Notes: generated from the letters alone by a model not told the origin. A DNA stretch of 38,128 nt from Albidovulum sp. (GCA_015487815.1 WFPA01000256.1:1-38128); one strand, 5' to 3'. Positions 1 through 10,479 are shown, numbered from the stretch's first letter. Translations and numbers: made by a program.

Positions 1-126
1 GCCGGCATATACGAGCGCACCGGAGAGCCCAACCGGGCGCTGACGGCCAACACCAACGGCGTGATCCTCGAAGCGCTCCATTTCCGTGTCTTCGGGCCGC
101 TCCTCTCGGCTGCGGCGGTGGAGTGA
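1..126 (+). CDS. C-terminal fragment of a DUF3131-like protein (truncated by window start)
   Basis: Frame 1 reads AGIYERTGEPNRALTANTNGVILEALHFRVFGPLLSAAAVE*; the 'TANTNGVILEAL' segment resembles DUF3131 C-termini from memory. Confidence 0.6.
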   Translation, partial: AGIYERTGEPNRALTANTNGVILEALHFRVFGPLLSAAAVE

Positions 127-375
127 GCGGTCGCGCCGCCTCTCGGCGATCCCTGCCCGGAGCGGCCGTGCCGGTTCGCGGATCCAGCGGTGCGAGCGAC
201 GGTGCGGCGCATCCATCTCGAGTCCGAGAAACGGGAACCAGACCGGCTCTTCCGTCCGAAGGTGCACTTCCTGCCGGTTCGAGAGCGCTGCCCTCTTGCC
301 AGCCGGCCGGGGTGGTGAGAGAAGGCATGAGACAACCCGGCGCACCGGCGTTCAGGCATTCAGGGGAGCACCGAG

Positions 376-1029
376 ATGAAATTCTTCGTCGATACTGCCG
401 ATGTCGACATGATCCGGGAACTGGCCGAGCTCGGCATGGTCGATGGGGTGACGACCAATCCGTCGCTCATCCGCAAGTCGGGGCGGGACATCAAGACCGT
501 CACCCGCGAGATCTGCGACATGATCGATGGGCCGGTTTCGGCCGAGGTGGTGGCGACTGATGCCGACGGCATGATCGCCGAAGGGCGGCATCTGGCCGAA
601 ATCGCCCCGAACATCGCCATCAAGGTGCCGCTCACATGGGCCGGTCTCAAGGCCTGCCGCGTGCTGACGGCGGAAGGAAAGATGGTGAACGTGACTCTGT
701 GTTTTTCCGCGGCGCAGGCACTCCTGGCAGCCAAGGCCGGTGCAACCTTCGTTTCGCCCTTCATCGGCCGGCTTGACGACATCAATCTCGACGGGATGGA
801 ACTCATCGCCGAGATTCGCGAGATCTACGACAATTACGACTTCCCGACCGAGATCCTCGCCGCCTCCATCCGGTCGGTGAACCATGTGGTGACGGCTGCT
901 CGCATCGGCGCCGACATTGCCACGATCCCGCCCCAGGTTCTGCGGAAACTGGCCGACCATCCATTGACCGACAAGGGGCTCGCCGCCTTCCTCGCCGACT
1001 GGCGCGAGACGGGGCAGAGCATTCTCTGA
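376..1029 (+). CDS. fsa: Transaldolase / fructose-6-phosphate aldolase family (small TalB/Fsa type)
   Basis: 217 aa, [40 protein letters not shown] and ILAASIRS catalytic motifs. Confidence 0.92.
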   Translation: MKFFVDTADVDMIRELAELGMVDGVTTNPSLIRKSGRDIKTVTREICDMIDGPVSAEVVATDADGMIAEGRHLAEIAPNIAIKVPLTWAGLKACRVLTAEGKMVNVTLCFSAAQALLAAKAGATFVSPFIGRLDDINLDGMELIAEIREIYDNYDFPTEILAASIRSVNHVVTAARIGADIATIPPQVLRKLADHPLTDKGLAAFLADWRETGQSIL

Positions 1030-1577
1030 AGCGGGAAGTGCTCCGACTGGAAAGCGCTGTGGCTGGGCGCTGACCGCCCGCCCGCCGGGCGAGAGCAGCG
1101 TTCCGGGCTGGTTCCCCGGGGCAACTCCGTCATGGTTGCACGGCCGCGGCTGGCCGAAAACGGCCCGCCTTTTCCCTCAAGAGCCGTCTTCCTGATGCTC
1201 AATGCTCATGTGAGGCGCGGGATCGGCGGAGGTGTGCCGGCCGCCGCGAGGGCGATCCCTGCACGCTCCGCTGAGCGATCCCCCGCCTTCACGCTTGCGC
1301 ACGAGATACCGCCCGCTTGTCCGGGCAGGGGCGTTCATTCTGCGCAACGGAACAGGGACTTCTCACCCTCGCATCGCGCGCCGTATCCTCCCGCCTCGCC
1401 AAGGCGGGCCTGCAGGCGCTCGAGTGGCAAGGCGGCACCGCTCCGGCCTCGGGCATCCGCGCCGTCATGGAAGGCCGTGACTTGGCCGCATTGTCTTCGG
1501 CGCAGGGGGAGGATAGCTTCGATCTGCCCTTCCGACAGGGGATGAAGACGGGCGGCGGGATGCCGGGGAGAAACAGG

Positions 1578-3362
1578 ATGGTGACGAAACGGCTCAAGGC
1601 GGCATGTGCAGGAGCGGTCGTGGTGCTGGCGGTGGCATTTGCCCCCTCCGTCCGCGCGGAGCAATTTCCTGCCGGTGCCTATCTTGCGGCGCGGGCTGCC
1701 CTCGATGCAGGCGATTTCGCCAAGGCGGCATCGCTCTTTTCCGAAACCATCGCGGCCGATCCCGACAATGCCGACCTTGTTCGCAACGGGCTGATCTCTG
1801 CCGTGGGGGCCGGCAACATGGCCATGGCGCGCGCGCTGGCGCTCAGGCTCGAAGCCCTCGACCCGGCCAATCCGGTCGCCTCACTCGTGATCGTCACAGA
1901 TCAGGTGAAAAGGGGGCGCTTCGCCAAGGCCCTTGCCACGCTTCGCAAGCTCGAGGGTGAGAGACGTGGCTTCGAAAGGCTGGTCGAAGGCTGGCTTCTT
2001 GTCGGCGAAGGGCGCATGCGCGAAGGGCTCGAGGTCTTTGCCGGCGAGTCGAAGGAACTCGGGGCACTGGCCGATTATCAGCGGGCGCTGGCCCTTGCCC
2101 TTGCGGGTGATTTCGAAGCGGCTGCCAGGGTCTTCGATGAATCGAAGGCACTGCGATCGGGAGGCAGCTGGTTCCTGCCCGCGCGCATCGAGATTCTCGC
2201 CGCCGCCGGACGCGAGGAGGAAGCGCTGAAGCTGGCGCGAGATGCGCAGGCCGATGCGCCGTCTCCCCGGATTGCTGCGCTCGTCGACGCCCTTTCCTCC
2301 CGGAAGGATCTGTCCTTCGACATCATCGCCTCGGCGAAGGACGGGCTGGCCGAGGCCCAGCTGCTCCTGGCCCGCCTGCTCGAGAACCGGAGCGGCAATG
2401 AGCGCGCTGCCCTGCTCTATGCCCGACTTGCCGAATATCTGCGACCCGAAGATGCCCGCACCCATCTCGCCGTGGCGCGGATCCTGTCGAACATCGGACA
2501 GGCGAGACTGGCCCTCGCCGCCCTCGGCAAGGTGCCGGAAGATGCGGCCGAATACGAAGAGGCGATGCGCCTCAAGGCATCGATCCTGAGCGATGCGGGG
2601 CAGGTGGATGAAGCGGTTGCCACGCTCGATACCCTTCTCGAGAAGATGCCCGACGATCTTCCCGGCTGGTGGAGCAAGGGGGACGTTCTGCGTCGGGCCG
2701 AGCGTTTCGAAGAGGCACGGCGCGCCTATGACAGGGCGATCGCCCTCATTGCGAAACCCGAGCCGCGGCACTGGACGCTTTTCTATGCCCGTGGCATCAC
2801 CGAGGAGCGCACCGGCGCCTGGAAGAAGGCCGAGGCCGATTTCAGGCAGGCCCTTGCCCTCAACCCGGACCAGCCCGCCGTGCTCAACTATTATGGCTAT
2901 TCCCTGCTGGATCGGCAGGAGAAGGCCCGGTATGCCGAAGCCCTCGACATGATCCGCCGGGCGGCGAAGAAGCGGCCGAATGACGGCTACATCGCCGACT
3001 CCCTTGGTTGGGGGCTCTATCTCACCGGCCGGCTCGATGAGGCGGTGAAGCAGATGGAGCGGGCCATTCAGCTCGTGCCCTTCGATCCGGTGATTTCGGA
3101 CCATCTGGGGGATGTCTACTGGGATGCGGGTCGGCGCTGGGAAGCGCGGGTGCAGTGGCGCCGGGCATTGTCGCTCGAGCCCGAACCCGAGGCAGCCGCG
3201 CGGATCCGCCTCAAGATCGATAAGGGGCTCGATGCCGTCCGGGCCATGAGCCCCGCCGAAATCGAGGCCGCCATCCGCAAGGCGGAAAGGAGTGCGGCCG
3301 GGCAGGGGAGTGATGCCAGACATGCCACCGGCAGAAAAGGGGAACGGAATTCCGGTGGCTGA
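1578..3362 (+). CDS. Exported tetratricopeptide-repeat protein
   Basis: The ORF is open from 1317, but ATG 1578 gives a signal peptide (MVTKRLKAACAGAVVVLAVAFAPSVRAEQ) followed by many TPR-like helices (ALNPDQPAVLNYYGYSLLDR, YIADSLGWGLYLTGRLDEAVKQMERA). Confidence 0.85.
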   Translation: MVTKRLKAACAGAVVVLAVAFAPSVRAEQFPAGAYLAARAALDAGDFAKAASLFSETIAADPDNADLVRNGLISAVGAGNMAMARALALRLEALDPANPVASLVIVTDQVKRGRFAKALATLRKLEGERRGFERLVEGWLLVGEGRMREGLEVFAGESKELGALADYQRALALALAGDFEAAARVFDESKALRSGGSWFLPARIEILAAAGREEEALKLARDAQADAPSPRIAALVDALSSRKDLSFDIIASAKDGLAEAQLLLARLLENRSGNERAALLYARLAEYLRPEDARTHLAVARILSNIGQARLALAALGKVPEDAAEYEEAMRLKASILSDAGQVDEAVATLDTLLEKMPDDLPGWWSKGDVLRRAERFEEARRAYDRAIALIAKPEPRHWTLFYARGITEERTGAWKKAEADFRQALALNPDQPAVLNYYGYSLLDRQEKARYAEALDMIRRAAKKRPNDGYIADSLGWGLYLTGRLDEAVKQMERAIQLVPFDPVISDHLGDVYWDAGRRWEARVQWRRALSLEPEPEAAARIRLKIDKGLDAVRAMSPAEIEAAIRKAERSAAGQGSDARHATGRKGERNSGG

Positions 3363-4206
3363 AGGCGGGCACGTGGTCGAGCAGGCGCCGGCGAAGATCA
3401 ACCTCGCGCTTCATGTCACCGCCCGGCGGGAGAACGGTTATCACGAGCTCGACAGCCTCGTGGCACCGGCCGCAGTGGCCGATCTGATCGAGGTGAGGGC
3501 GGCGGAAGCATTTTCCCTCGTGGTCACACCCGAAGGAGCGGTGCCGGCGGGGAGGGACAATATCGCCCTCCGGGCCGCGATGCATTACGGGCGCCTTGTC
3601 GGACGCAAGGGAGCGCGTATCCGCCTCGAGAAGCGCCTGCCGGTCGCGGCCGGGATCGGCGGCGGATCGAGCGATGCCGCCGCCGTCATCCGCGCCCTCT
3701 CCCGCCTCTGGAACACGCCGTTGCCTCCGGCCGAGGCGCTTCTGCCGCTCGGGGCCGATGTGCCCGTCTGCCTGACGCCGCGCCCCTGGCGGATGAGGGG
3801 GGTGGGCGAGAGGCTGACGCCGGCGCCATTGCCGCGGTTCGATCTCGTCCTCGTCAATCCGCGTCGCCCGGTGCCGACAGGGGCGGTCTTCCGCCGTCTC
3901 GCGCGGGCCGACAACCCGCCGCTGCCGCCGCTGCCGCAGGAGCCGCGACGTGAGATCTGGTTCGACTGGCTCTCCCGCACCCGAAACGACCTCGAACCCG
4001 CTGCCAGGGCGGCCTTCCCCGAAATCGGGGCCGTGGCCGCCGCGCTCGAGGGCTGCGGCGCGCCGCTTCTGGTGCGGATGTCCGGGTCGGGAGGGACGGT
4101 CTTCGCCATCCATGCCGACGCCCGGGCCGCACAGAGAGCCGCCGAGATGATCCGGGCCGCCTGTCCCGGCTGGTGGGTGGTGGCAACGCACACACTGGAA
4201 GGCTGA
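3292..4206 (+). CDS. ispE: 4-diphosphocytidyl-2-C-methyl-D-erythritol kinase
   Basis: APAKINLALHVTARRENGYHELDSL; GHMP motif LPVAAGIGGGSSDAAAVIRAL. The true start may be GTG 3355, overlapping the TPR stop codon. Confidence 0.92.
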   Translation: MRPGRGVMPDMPPAEKGNGIPVAEGGHVVEQAPAKINLALHVTARRENGYHELDSLVAPAAVADLIEVRAAEAFSLVVTPEGAVPAGRDNIALRAAMHYGRLVGRKGARIRLEKRLPVAAGIGGGSSDAAAVIRALSRLWNTPLPPAEALLPLGADVPVCLTPRPWRMRGVGERLTPAPLPRFDLVLVNPRRPVPTGAVFRRLARADNPPLPPLPQEPRREIWFDWLSRTRNDLEPAARAAFPEIGAVAAALEGCGAPLLVRMSGSGGTVFAIHADARAAQRAAEMIRAACPGWWVVATHTLEG

Positions 4207-4231
4207 AGGAAGCGCGGCACCAACGCGCCGG

Positions 4232-5233
4232 TCAGCTCACCCGGGCGACGACGAAATCGGCGACTCCCGCCAGATGATCCCGGATCGGATGGGGCGGCAG
4301 GGCGGCAAGGGCGTCGCGCGCCCGGGTGCTCCAGTCGAGAGCGGCCGCGCGCGTGGCTTCGAGGGCGCCGTGACGGTTCAGGAGTGCGAGGGCCTCCTCG
4401 AGGTCGCCCTCCTCCTGCCGTCCCTTCTCGATCGTTCGCTGCCAGAAGCCGCGTTCGGTTTCGTCGGCGGCGGCTAGGGCCTTGATCAGCGGCAAGGTGA
4501 TCTTGCGTTCGCGGAAATCGTCGCCGACATTCTTGCCGAGGGTGCCGGACGCGCCGCCATAATCAAGCAGGTCATCGACGATCTGGAAAGCGATGCCGAG
4601 GGCGTCACCATAGGCCCGGAGAGCGGCAATCTCTTGTTCGGGCCGTCCGGCGATCACGCCGCCGACCTCGGTGGCGGCGGCAAAGAGCGCCGCCGTCTTG
4701 CCGCGGATGACCTGAAGATAGGTGTTCTCGTCGGTCGCGAGATTCCGCGCGACGGTGAGCTGCAGCACTTCGCCCTCGGCGATGGTCGCGGCGGCATCGG
4801 CGAGGATGTCGAGCACGCGCAGCGAGCCGGTCTCGACCATCAGCTGGAAGGAGCGGGCGAAGAGATAGTCCCCCACCAGCACCGACGACTTGTTGTCCCA
4901 CAGGAGATTGGCGGTGGGTCGGCCACGGCGCCGGTCGCTCTCGTCCACAACGTCGTCATGCAGGAGCGTGGCCGTGTGGATGAATTCGACGGTTGCGGCA
5001 AGCCGGATATGGTTCTCGCCCTCATAGCCGCACATGCGGGCGGCGGCGAGAGTGAGCAGCGGCCTGAGCCGCTTGCCGCCTGCCTCGATCAGATGCGCCG
5101 AGATCTCCGGGATCCGCGGTGCGTGCTCCGACGACATGCGGGCGCGGATCAGCCGGTTGACCGCCTCCATGTCCTCGGAAAGGAGATTACGCAGGGCATC
5201 GACCGGCGAGGTCACCAAGTCTTGACGGTTCAC
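4232..5233 (-). CDS. ispB: Polyprenyl (octaprenyl-type) diphosphate synthase
   Basis: LLHDDVVDESDRRRG (first DDxxD-type motif) and QIVDDLLDYGG (second). GTG start at 5233 inferred from homology; the ORF track extends to 5380. Confidence 0.9.
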   Translation of the reverse strand: MNRQDLVTSPVDALRNLLSEDMEAVNRLIRARMSSEHAPRIPEISAHLIEAGGKRLRPLLTLAAARMCGYEGENHIRLAATVEFIHTATLLHDDVVDESDRRRGRPTANLLWDNKSSVLVGDYLFARSFQLMVETGSLRVLDILADAAATIAEGEVLQLTVARNLATDENTYLQVIRGKTAALFAAATEVGGVIAGRPEQEIAALRAYGDALGIAFQIVDDLLDYGGASGTLGKNVGDDFRERKITLPLIKALAAADETERGFWQRTIEKGRQEEGDLEEALALLNRHGALEATRAAALDWSTRARDALAALPPHPIRDHLAGVADFVVARVS

Positions 5234-5281
5234 TGGCGCTCTCCTCTCGACAAGGTGGACGCGGCCGCCCATGGATAGGGC

Positions 5282-5506
5282 ATGAAGATCGTGATGCAGA
5301 CGAACGATCCGGCCGCGCTGGCCTTTGCCCAGGCTCTGCTTGATGGCGAGGGTATAGCCTTCTTCGTGCTCGACGTCCACATGAGCAGCCTCGAAGGATC
5401 GATCGGCATCCTGCCGCGTCGGCTGGCCGTGCCCGACCGGGATGCGGCGCGGGCGCGGGAAATACTGACCGAAAACGGTCTCGAGACCGTGGAGGGCGCC
5501 GGATGA
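5282..5506 (+). CDS. DUF2007 family protein
   Basis: 74 aa MKIVMQTNDPAALAFAQALLDGEGIAFFVLDVHMSS...; conserved neighbourhood with polyprenyl synthase and the methyltransferase. Confidence 0.8.
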   Translation: MKIVMQTNDPAALAFAQALLDGEGIAFFVLDVHMSSLEGSIGILPRRLAVPDRDAARAREILTENGLETVEGAG

Positions 5507-6270
5507 GCAGGCCCGCGCGCAGTGAGGAGGGGTTGACGCGGGACTGTCTTCTCGGCGGACGGGTGACGCTGCTGCAGCCGCGGAGGGGCTATCGGGCGAC
5601 CACGGATCCGCTCCTTCTTGCCGCCGCCGTGCCGGCGCGGCCGGGGGACAGCGTGCTCGAGCTCGGATGTGGCGTCGGCACGGCGGCGCTGTGTCTCATG
5701 CGGCGGGTGCCGGGGGCGCGGGTGACCGGTGTCGAGCTGCAACCGGACTATGCGGCGCTGGCGCGGCGAAACGCGGCGCTCAACGATCTGCCGCTCGAGG
5801 TGGTCGAAGGAGATGTGGCCGATCTGCCCGAGAGTGTGAGGCAGCGCCAGTTCGATCATGTGATGGCGAACCCGCCCTGGTTCCCCGCAGGAGGGGGGGC
5901 GCCGGCGGTGCGGGACGACAGGGAGCTGGGGCGGCGCGAGGCGACGCCGCTTGCGGTGTGGATCGATACCATGCTTCGGCGCCTGCGCTCCGGCGGGCAC
6001 CTGGTACTCATCCAGCGCACCGAACGGCTGCCCGATGTGCTGGCGGCGCTCGGCACGCGGCTCGGCGCGGTGCGGGTGCTGCCGCTGGTCGGGCGGGCCG
6101 GTCGGCCGGCGGAGCGTTTCATCCTTCTCGGCCGCAAGGATCTGCGCACCCCCTTCCGCCTTCTGCCGCCCTTCATTCTCCATGAAGGGGCGCGACATGT
6201 CGCCGATCGCGACGACTTCACCGCCGAAGCCCGGGCGATCCTGCGCGGGGGCGGAGCGCTCGATATCTGA
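5503..6270 (+). CDS. tRNA1(Val) (adenine(37)-N6)-methyltransferase-like SAM methyltransferase
   Basis: SAM motif VLELGCGVGTAALCL and NPPW catalytic motif (VMANPPWF); 4-nt overlap with the upstream gene. Confidence 0.85.
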   Translation: MSRPARSEEGLTRDCLLGGRVTLLQPRRGYRATTDPLLLAAAVPARPGDSVLELGCGVGTAALCLMRRVPGARVTGVELQPDYAALARRNAALNDLPLEVVEGDVADLPESVRQRQFDHVMANPPWFPAGGGAPAVRDDRELGRREATPLAVWIDTMLRRLRSGGHLVLIQRTERLPDVLAALGTRLGAVRVLPLVGRAGRPAERFILLGRKDLRTPFRLLPPFILHEGARHVADRDDFTAEARAILRGGGALDI

Positions 6271-6285
6271 AGTCGTCCTCCGCCC

Positions 6286-7086
6286 TCAGCCTCCGGTCTC
6301 GTCCGTGCGGGCTAGGGCAGAGCGTTTCGAGAAGATCGAGGTGGTGATGACGCCGATCGTCACCAGGGTGATGAGGATGGTCGAAAGGGCGTTGATTTCG
6401 GGGCTCACGCCGAGGCGGATCTGCGAGAATACCCGCATCGGCAGGGTGGTCGCCGCCGGCCCCGACACGAAGGAGGCGATCACCAGATCGTCGAGCGACA
6501 GGGTGAAGGAGAGCAGCCAGCCCGACACCACCGCCGGAGCGATCACCGGCAAGGTGACGAGGGAAAAGGCCTGAAAGGGCGTGGCGCCAAGGTCGAGCGC
6601 TGCTTCCTCGAGCGCCCGGTCGAAGGTGATGAGACGCGAGGAAACCACTACCGCCACATAGCACATCGAGAAGGTGGCATGGGCAATGATGATCGTCGTC
6701 ACGCCCCGGTCGACATTCATGGCAATGAAGAGGAGAAGCAGCGACAGGCCGAGGATGACGTCGGGGATCACGAGGGGGGCGAAGATCATCCCCGAGAACA
6801 GCGTCCGCCCCGGAAAGCGGCTGATGTGCACCAGCACCCAGGCCGCCATCGTGCCGAGCACGGTTGCGATGCTGGCCGATGCGAGCGCGACCTTGAGGGT
6901 GACGAGAGCCGCCTGAAGGAAGGCCTCGTCATGGAACAGCTTGACATACCAGCGGGTCGAGAAGCCGGCCCAGACCGTCACCAGCTTCGAGGCGTTGAAG
7001 GAATAGATCACCAGCACCAGGATCGGCAGGTAGAGGAAGGCGAAGCCGAGAGTGAGCGAGACGATGTTGAAACGCGAGAGCTTCAT
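6286..7086 (-). CDS. potC: Polyamine (spermidine/putrescine) ABC transporter permease, PotC/PotI-like
   Basis: MKLSRFNIVSLTLGFAFLYLPILVLVIYSFNASK; EEAALDLGATPFQAFSLVTLPVIAPA EAA loop. Start taken at 7086, 4-nt overlap with the upstream permease. Confidence 0.88.
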   Translation of the reverse strand: MKLSRFNIVSLTLGFAFLYLPILVLVIYSFNASKLVTVWAGFSTRWYVKLFHDEAFLQAALVTLKVALASASIATVLGTMAAWVLVHISRFPGRTLFSGMIFAPLVIPDVILGLSLLLLFIAMNVDRGVTTIIIAHATFSMCYVAVVVSSRLITFDRALEEAALDLGATPFQAFSLVTLPVIAPAVVSGWLLSFTLSLDDLVIASFVSGPAATTLPMRVFSQIRLGVSPEINALSTILITLVTIGVITTSIFSKRSALARTDETGG

Positions 7087-8021
7087 TCGTCGGCCCTCCG
7101 TTGCTGGCGCTCGGCATGGCGCTGGAAGAGGAGGATCGGCAGCACCAGGATCAGGAGCAGCACCACCGCCACGGCGGAAGCCAGCGGCCAGTCGCGATTG
7201 GCGAAGAACTCGTCCCACAGCACCTTGCCGATCATCAGTGTGCGCGAGCCGCCGAGGAGCGAGGGGATGACGAACTCGCCTACCGCCGGAATGAACACGA
7301 GAAGGCAACCGGCGATGATGCCGGGGCGCGAGAGCGGCCAGGTAACCAGCCAGAAGGCCTGAAGGCGCGAGCATCCCAGATCGAGCGCCGCCTCGATCAG
7401 CGAACGGTCGAGCCGGTCGAGGCTGGAGAAGATCGGCAGCACCATGAAGGGCAGATAGGCATAGACGATGCCGATATAGACCGCGACGGGCGTGCCGAGG
7501 ATCACCAGCGGCGAATCGATCAGCCCGAGCCCCATCAGCAGCTGGTTGAGAAAGCCGTTCTGGCCGAGGATCCCCATCCATGCATAGACGCGGATCAGGA
7601 AGGAGGTCCAGAAAGGCAGGATCACCAGCATCAGGAGGATCGGTCGCCAGCGCTCGGGCGCCCTGCTCATCGCATAGGCGATCGGATAGCCTGCAAGCAG
7701 GGTCAGAAGGGTGGAGAGTGCGGCGATCTGGAGCGAGGAGAGATAGGCCCGCCAGTAGAGATCGTCCTCGGTCAGCCAGACATAGTTCTCGAGATCGAAG
7801 GCGCGGAACATCGCCACGACGCCCTCCCAGCCGCGGGAAAGGTCGAGCGTGGGCGTGTAGGGCGGGATGGCGAGAACGCTGTCGGAGAGCGAGATCTTGA
7901 GGACGATGACGAAGGGGGCGAGGAAGAAGAGCCCGAGCCAGAGATAGGGCACGGCGATGAGCAGGGCGCGCCGGAGCCGCTCTCCTGGATTGCCCGTTCT
8001 GCCGCTTGCCGTGTCGCTCAT
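7083..8021 (-). CDS. potB: Polyamine ABC transporter permease, PotB/PotH-like
   Basis: MSDTASGRTGNPGERLRRALLIAVPYLWLGLFFLAPFVIVLKISLS; IEAALDLGCSRLQAFWLVTWPLSRPGI EAA loop. ATGA overlap with the ATPase gene. Confidence 0.88.
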   Translation of the reverse strand: MSDTASGRTGNPGERLRRALLIAVPYLWLGLFFLAPFVIVLKISLSDSVLAIPPYTPTLDLSRGWEGVVAMFRAFDLENYVWLTEDDLYWRAYLSSLQIAALSTLLTLLAGYPIAYAMSRAPERWRPILLMLVILPFWTSFLIRVYAWMGILGQNGFLNQLLMGLGLIDSPLVILGTPVAVYIGIVYAYLPFMVLPIFSSLDRLDRSLIEAALDLGCSRLQAFWLVTWPLSRPGIIAGCLLVFIPAVGEFVIPSLLGGSRTLMIGKVLWDEFFANRDWPLASAVAVVLLLILVLPILLFQRHAERQQRRADE

Positions 8022-9178
8022 CGGGTCAGCACCAGGCCGGCGGTTTCGTCGAAAGCGAACCAGACCCGGTCTTCCCAGCTGAATTCGCGCCGGGCGATAC
8101 GGCGACGATTGGGACTCTGGACCTTGAAGCGCATCCCGGCCGGTCCGGTGATGTGATAGGTCGAGAGATTGCCGAGATAGCCGATATCCTCGATCCGGCC
8201 CTGCCAGGCATTGACCAGGCCTTCGGGTCTCTCGGCGCTGACCGCGATCTTCTCGGGCCGGATGGCGAAGGTCACCCGCGTGCCGACCGGGGCATCCACG
8301 TCGGAGCGGGTCAGGATGGGCGCGGCGCCCTCGGCCCATTCGATGGTGAGGCGCCCCCTCTCGGCAGAGGTCACAACGCCTTCGATCAGGTTCACCTCGC
8401 CGATGAAATCGGCGACGTAGCGCGAATTGGGTTGTTCATAGATCTCCTCGGGCGTGCCAACCTGCACCAGCCGCCCGTGGTCCATAACCGCGATGCGGGT
8501 GGCCATGGTCATCGCCTCCTCCTGATCATGGGTGACGATGATGAAGGTCGTGCCGAGCCGCTCCTGGATGTCCACGAGCTCGAACTGGGTCGCGGCTCTG
8601 AGCTTGCGGTCGAGGGCGGCGAGGGGCTCGTCGAGCAGCAGGATGCGCGGCCGGCGGGCAAGCGCCCGCGCAAGCGCCACGCGCTGGCGCTGACCGCCCG
8701 AGATCTCGTGCGGGCGGCGGTGCGCGAACTTCTCGAGCTGCACCAGCCGCAGCATCTCGGCCACGCGATCGGCGATCTCGGCCTTGGGCAGCCCGGCGCG
8801 CCTGAGGCCGAAGGCAATGTTGTCGGCCACGGTCAGGTGGGGAAACAGGGCATAGGACTGGAACATCATGTTGACCGGTCGCCGGTTGGGCGGGATCGGG
8901 ACGAGATCCTCGCCGCCGAGGAGGATTCGCCCGGCGCTCGGCGTCTCGAAGCCGGCGATCATTCGCATGAGCGTTGTCTTGCCGCAACCCGAGGGGCCGA
9001 GAAGGGCGAAGAACTCTCCCTCGTGGATGTCGAGCGAGAGATCGGCGATGGCGGTGAAGTCGCCGAAGCGCTTGGTGACGTTCTCTAGCCGGATCAGCGG
9101 CTCTGCCGCCGGGTCCTGCCAAGGAGGCAGGGCTGCCGTCTCGCCGCTGGCTGATGCTTGAGCCTTGGCCGTGTCCAT
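8018..9178 (-). CDS. potA: Polyamine ABC transporter ATP-binding protein, PotA/PotG-like
   Basis: Walker A GPSGCGKTT, signature SGGQRQRVALARAL, Walker B ILLLDEPL, C-terminal TOBE-like domain. Confidence 0.92.
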   Translation of the reverse strand: MDTAKAQASASGETAALPPWQDPAAEPLIRLENVTKRFGDFTAIADLSLDIHEGEFFALLGPSGCGKTTLMRMIAGFETPSAGRILLGGEDLVPIPPNRRPVNMMFQSYALFPHLTVADNIAFGLRRAGLPKAEIADRVAEMLRLVQLEKFAHRRPHEISGGQRQRVALARALARRPRILLLDEPLAALDRKLRAATQFELVDIQERLGTTFIIVTHDQEEAMTMATRIAVMDHGRLVQVGTPEEIYEQPNSRYVADFIGEVNLIEGVVTSAERGRLTIEWAEGAAPILTRSDVDAPVGTRVTFAIRPEKIAVSAERPEGLVNAWQGRIEDIGYLGNLSTYHITGPAGMRFKVQSPNRRRIARREFSWEDRVWFAFDETAGLVLTR

Positions 9179-9249
9179 GAGACATCGTCCCCGACAAGAG
9201 GCCCGCGCAGGGGCGATGAAGGGAGCGGCGCCGGGCCGCTCCCGGAGGG

Positions 9250-10356
9250 TCAGTGCCCGGTCTTGATCCGGGTCCAGATGCGGGTCACCAGCCGCTGGGT
9301 CTTCAGGTCATAGGGTGTGGTGACGTAGAGCTTCTTCAGCGTCGCCTCGTCGGGATAGACCGCGGTATCGTTCAGGATCTCCGGGTCGATGTATTTCTGG
9401 CTTTCCTTCACGCCGTTGGCATACCAGACGTAGTTGGTGTTGTCGGCGGCGATCTTCGGGTCGAGCATGAAGTTGATGAAGGCATGCGCCCCTTCGGGGT
9501 TTGGCGCGTCGGCCGGGATCGCCATCTGGTCGAACCACATCACCGCCCCTTCCTTCGGGATCGAATAGGCGATGTGAACGCCGTTGTCGGCCTCGTCGGC
9601 CCGATCCCTCGCCTGCAGCACGTCACCCGACCAGCCGATGGCCACGCAGATGTCGCCATTCGCGAGGGCGTTGATGTACTCGGACGAATGGAACTTGCGG
9701 ACATAGGGACGCACCGCCATCAGCACCGGCTCGGCCTTCCTGATGACGGCCGGGTCGTGGCTGTCGGGATCCTCGCCGATGTAGTTGAGCGCGGCCGGGA
9801 TCATCTCCGTGGGCGCGTCGAGGAAGTGCACGCCGCATTCGGCGAGCTTCTTCATGTATTTCGGGTCGAAGACCAGCGCCCAGCTGTCCACAGGCGCATC
9901 ATCGCCCAGCACCTCCTTGACCTTGTCGATGTTGTAACCGATGCCGGTGGTGCCCCACATGTAGTTGACCGAATACTGGTTGCCCGGATCGTAGGCCGCA
10001 ACGCGCTGGGCGATCTCGGGCCAGACATACTTCAGGTTGGGCAGCTTCGACTTGTCGAGCTTTTGGAACACCCCGGCCTGGATCTGCCGGGCAAGGAAGG
10101 TCGCCGAGGGCACGACGACATCGTAGCCGGTATGGCCGGTCAGCAGCTTGGTCTCGAGGATCTCGTTCGAATCGAATGTGTCATAGATCACCTTGTAGCC
10201 CGTGGCCTTCTCGAACTTCTCGAGCACCCCTTCGCCGATATAGTCCGACCAGTTGTAGACATGGACTTCGCTCTTCTCTCCGCCGGCGAGGGCTGCGGTG
10301 CCAAGGGCGGCGCTTGCGGCGAGCGCGGCCGCGAATGCGATAGCCGTCTTCTTCAT
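9250..10356 (-). CDS. potF: Putrescine-type periplasmic substrate-binding protein, PotF-like
   Basis: Signal peptide MKKTAIAFAAALAASAALGTAALA then VHVYNWSDYIGEGVLEKFEKATGYKVIYDTFDSNE. Confidence 0.9.
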   Translation of the reverse strand: MKKTAIAFAAALAASAALGTAALAGGEKSEVHVYNWSDYIGEGVLEKFEKATGYKVIYDTFDSNEILETKLLTGHTGYDVVVPSATFLARQIQAGVFQKLDKSKLPNLKYVWPEIAQRVAAYDPGNQYSVNYMWGTTGIGYNIDKVKEVLGDDAPVDSWALVFDPKYMKKLAECGVHFLDAPTEMIPAALNYIGEDPDSHDPAVIRKAEPVLMAVRPYVRKFHSSEYINALANGDICVAIGWSGDVLQARDRADEADNGVHIAYSIPKEGAVMWFDQMAIPADAPNPEGAHAFINFMLDPKIAADNTNYVWYANGVKESQKYIDPEILNDTAVYPDEATLKKLYVTTPYDLKTQRLVTRIWTRIKTGH

Positions 10357-10410
10357 CGTGCTTTCTCCATCCTCCGAATTCAGCGGGCCTTCTGGTGAGG
10401 CATCATTTCC

Positions 10411-10424
10411 AAGTTGATCAAAGT
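10411..10424. promoter_or_regulatory. Candidate operator site 1 for the adjacent GntR regulator
   Basis: AAGTTGATCAAAGT (reverse complement ACTTTGATCAACTT) with a perfect TTGATCAA core; matches site 2 at 12 of 14 positions. Lies between divergent potF and gntR. Confidence 0.6.
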
Positions 10425-10479
10425 CGGCGGTGCTGGCAAGTGTTTTTTGGAGAGAACGCTAAGCGGGCGAGGCAATGCG

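Noticed and set aside
1881-3401. 506-aa antisense ORF opposite the TPR gene
   Set aside because: Antisense artefact of high-GC codon usage; the plus strand shows a signal peptide and TPR repeats.
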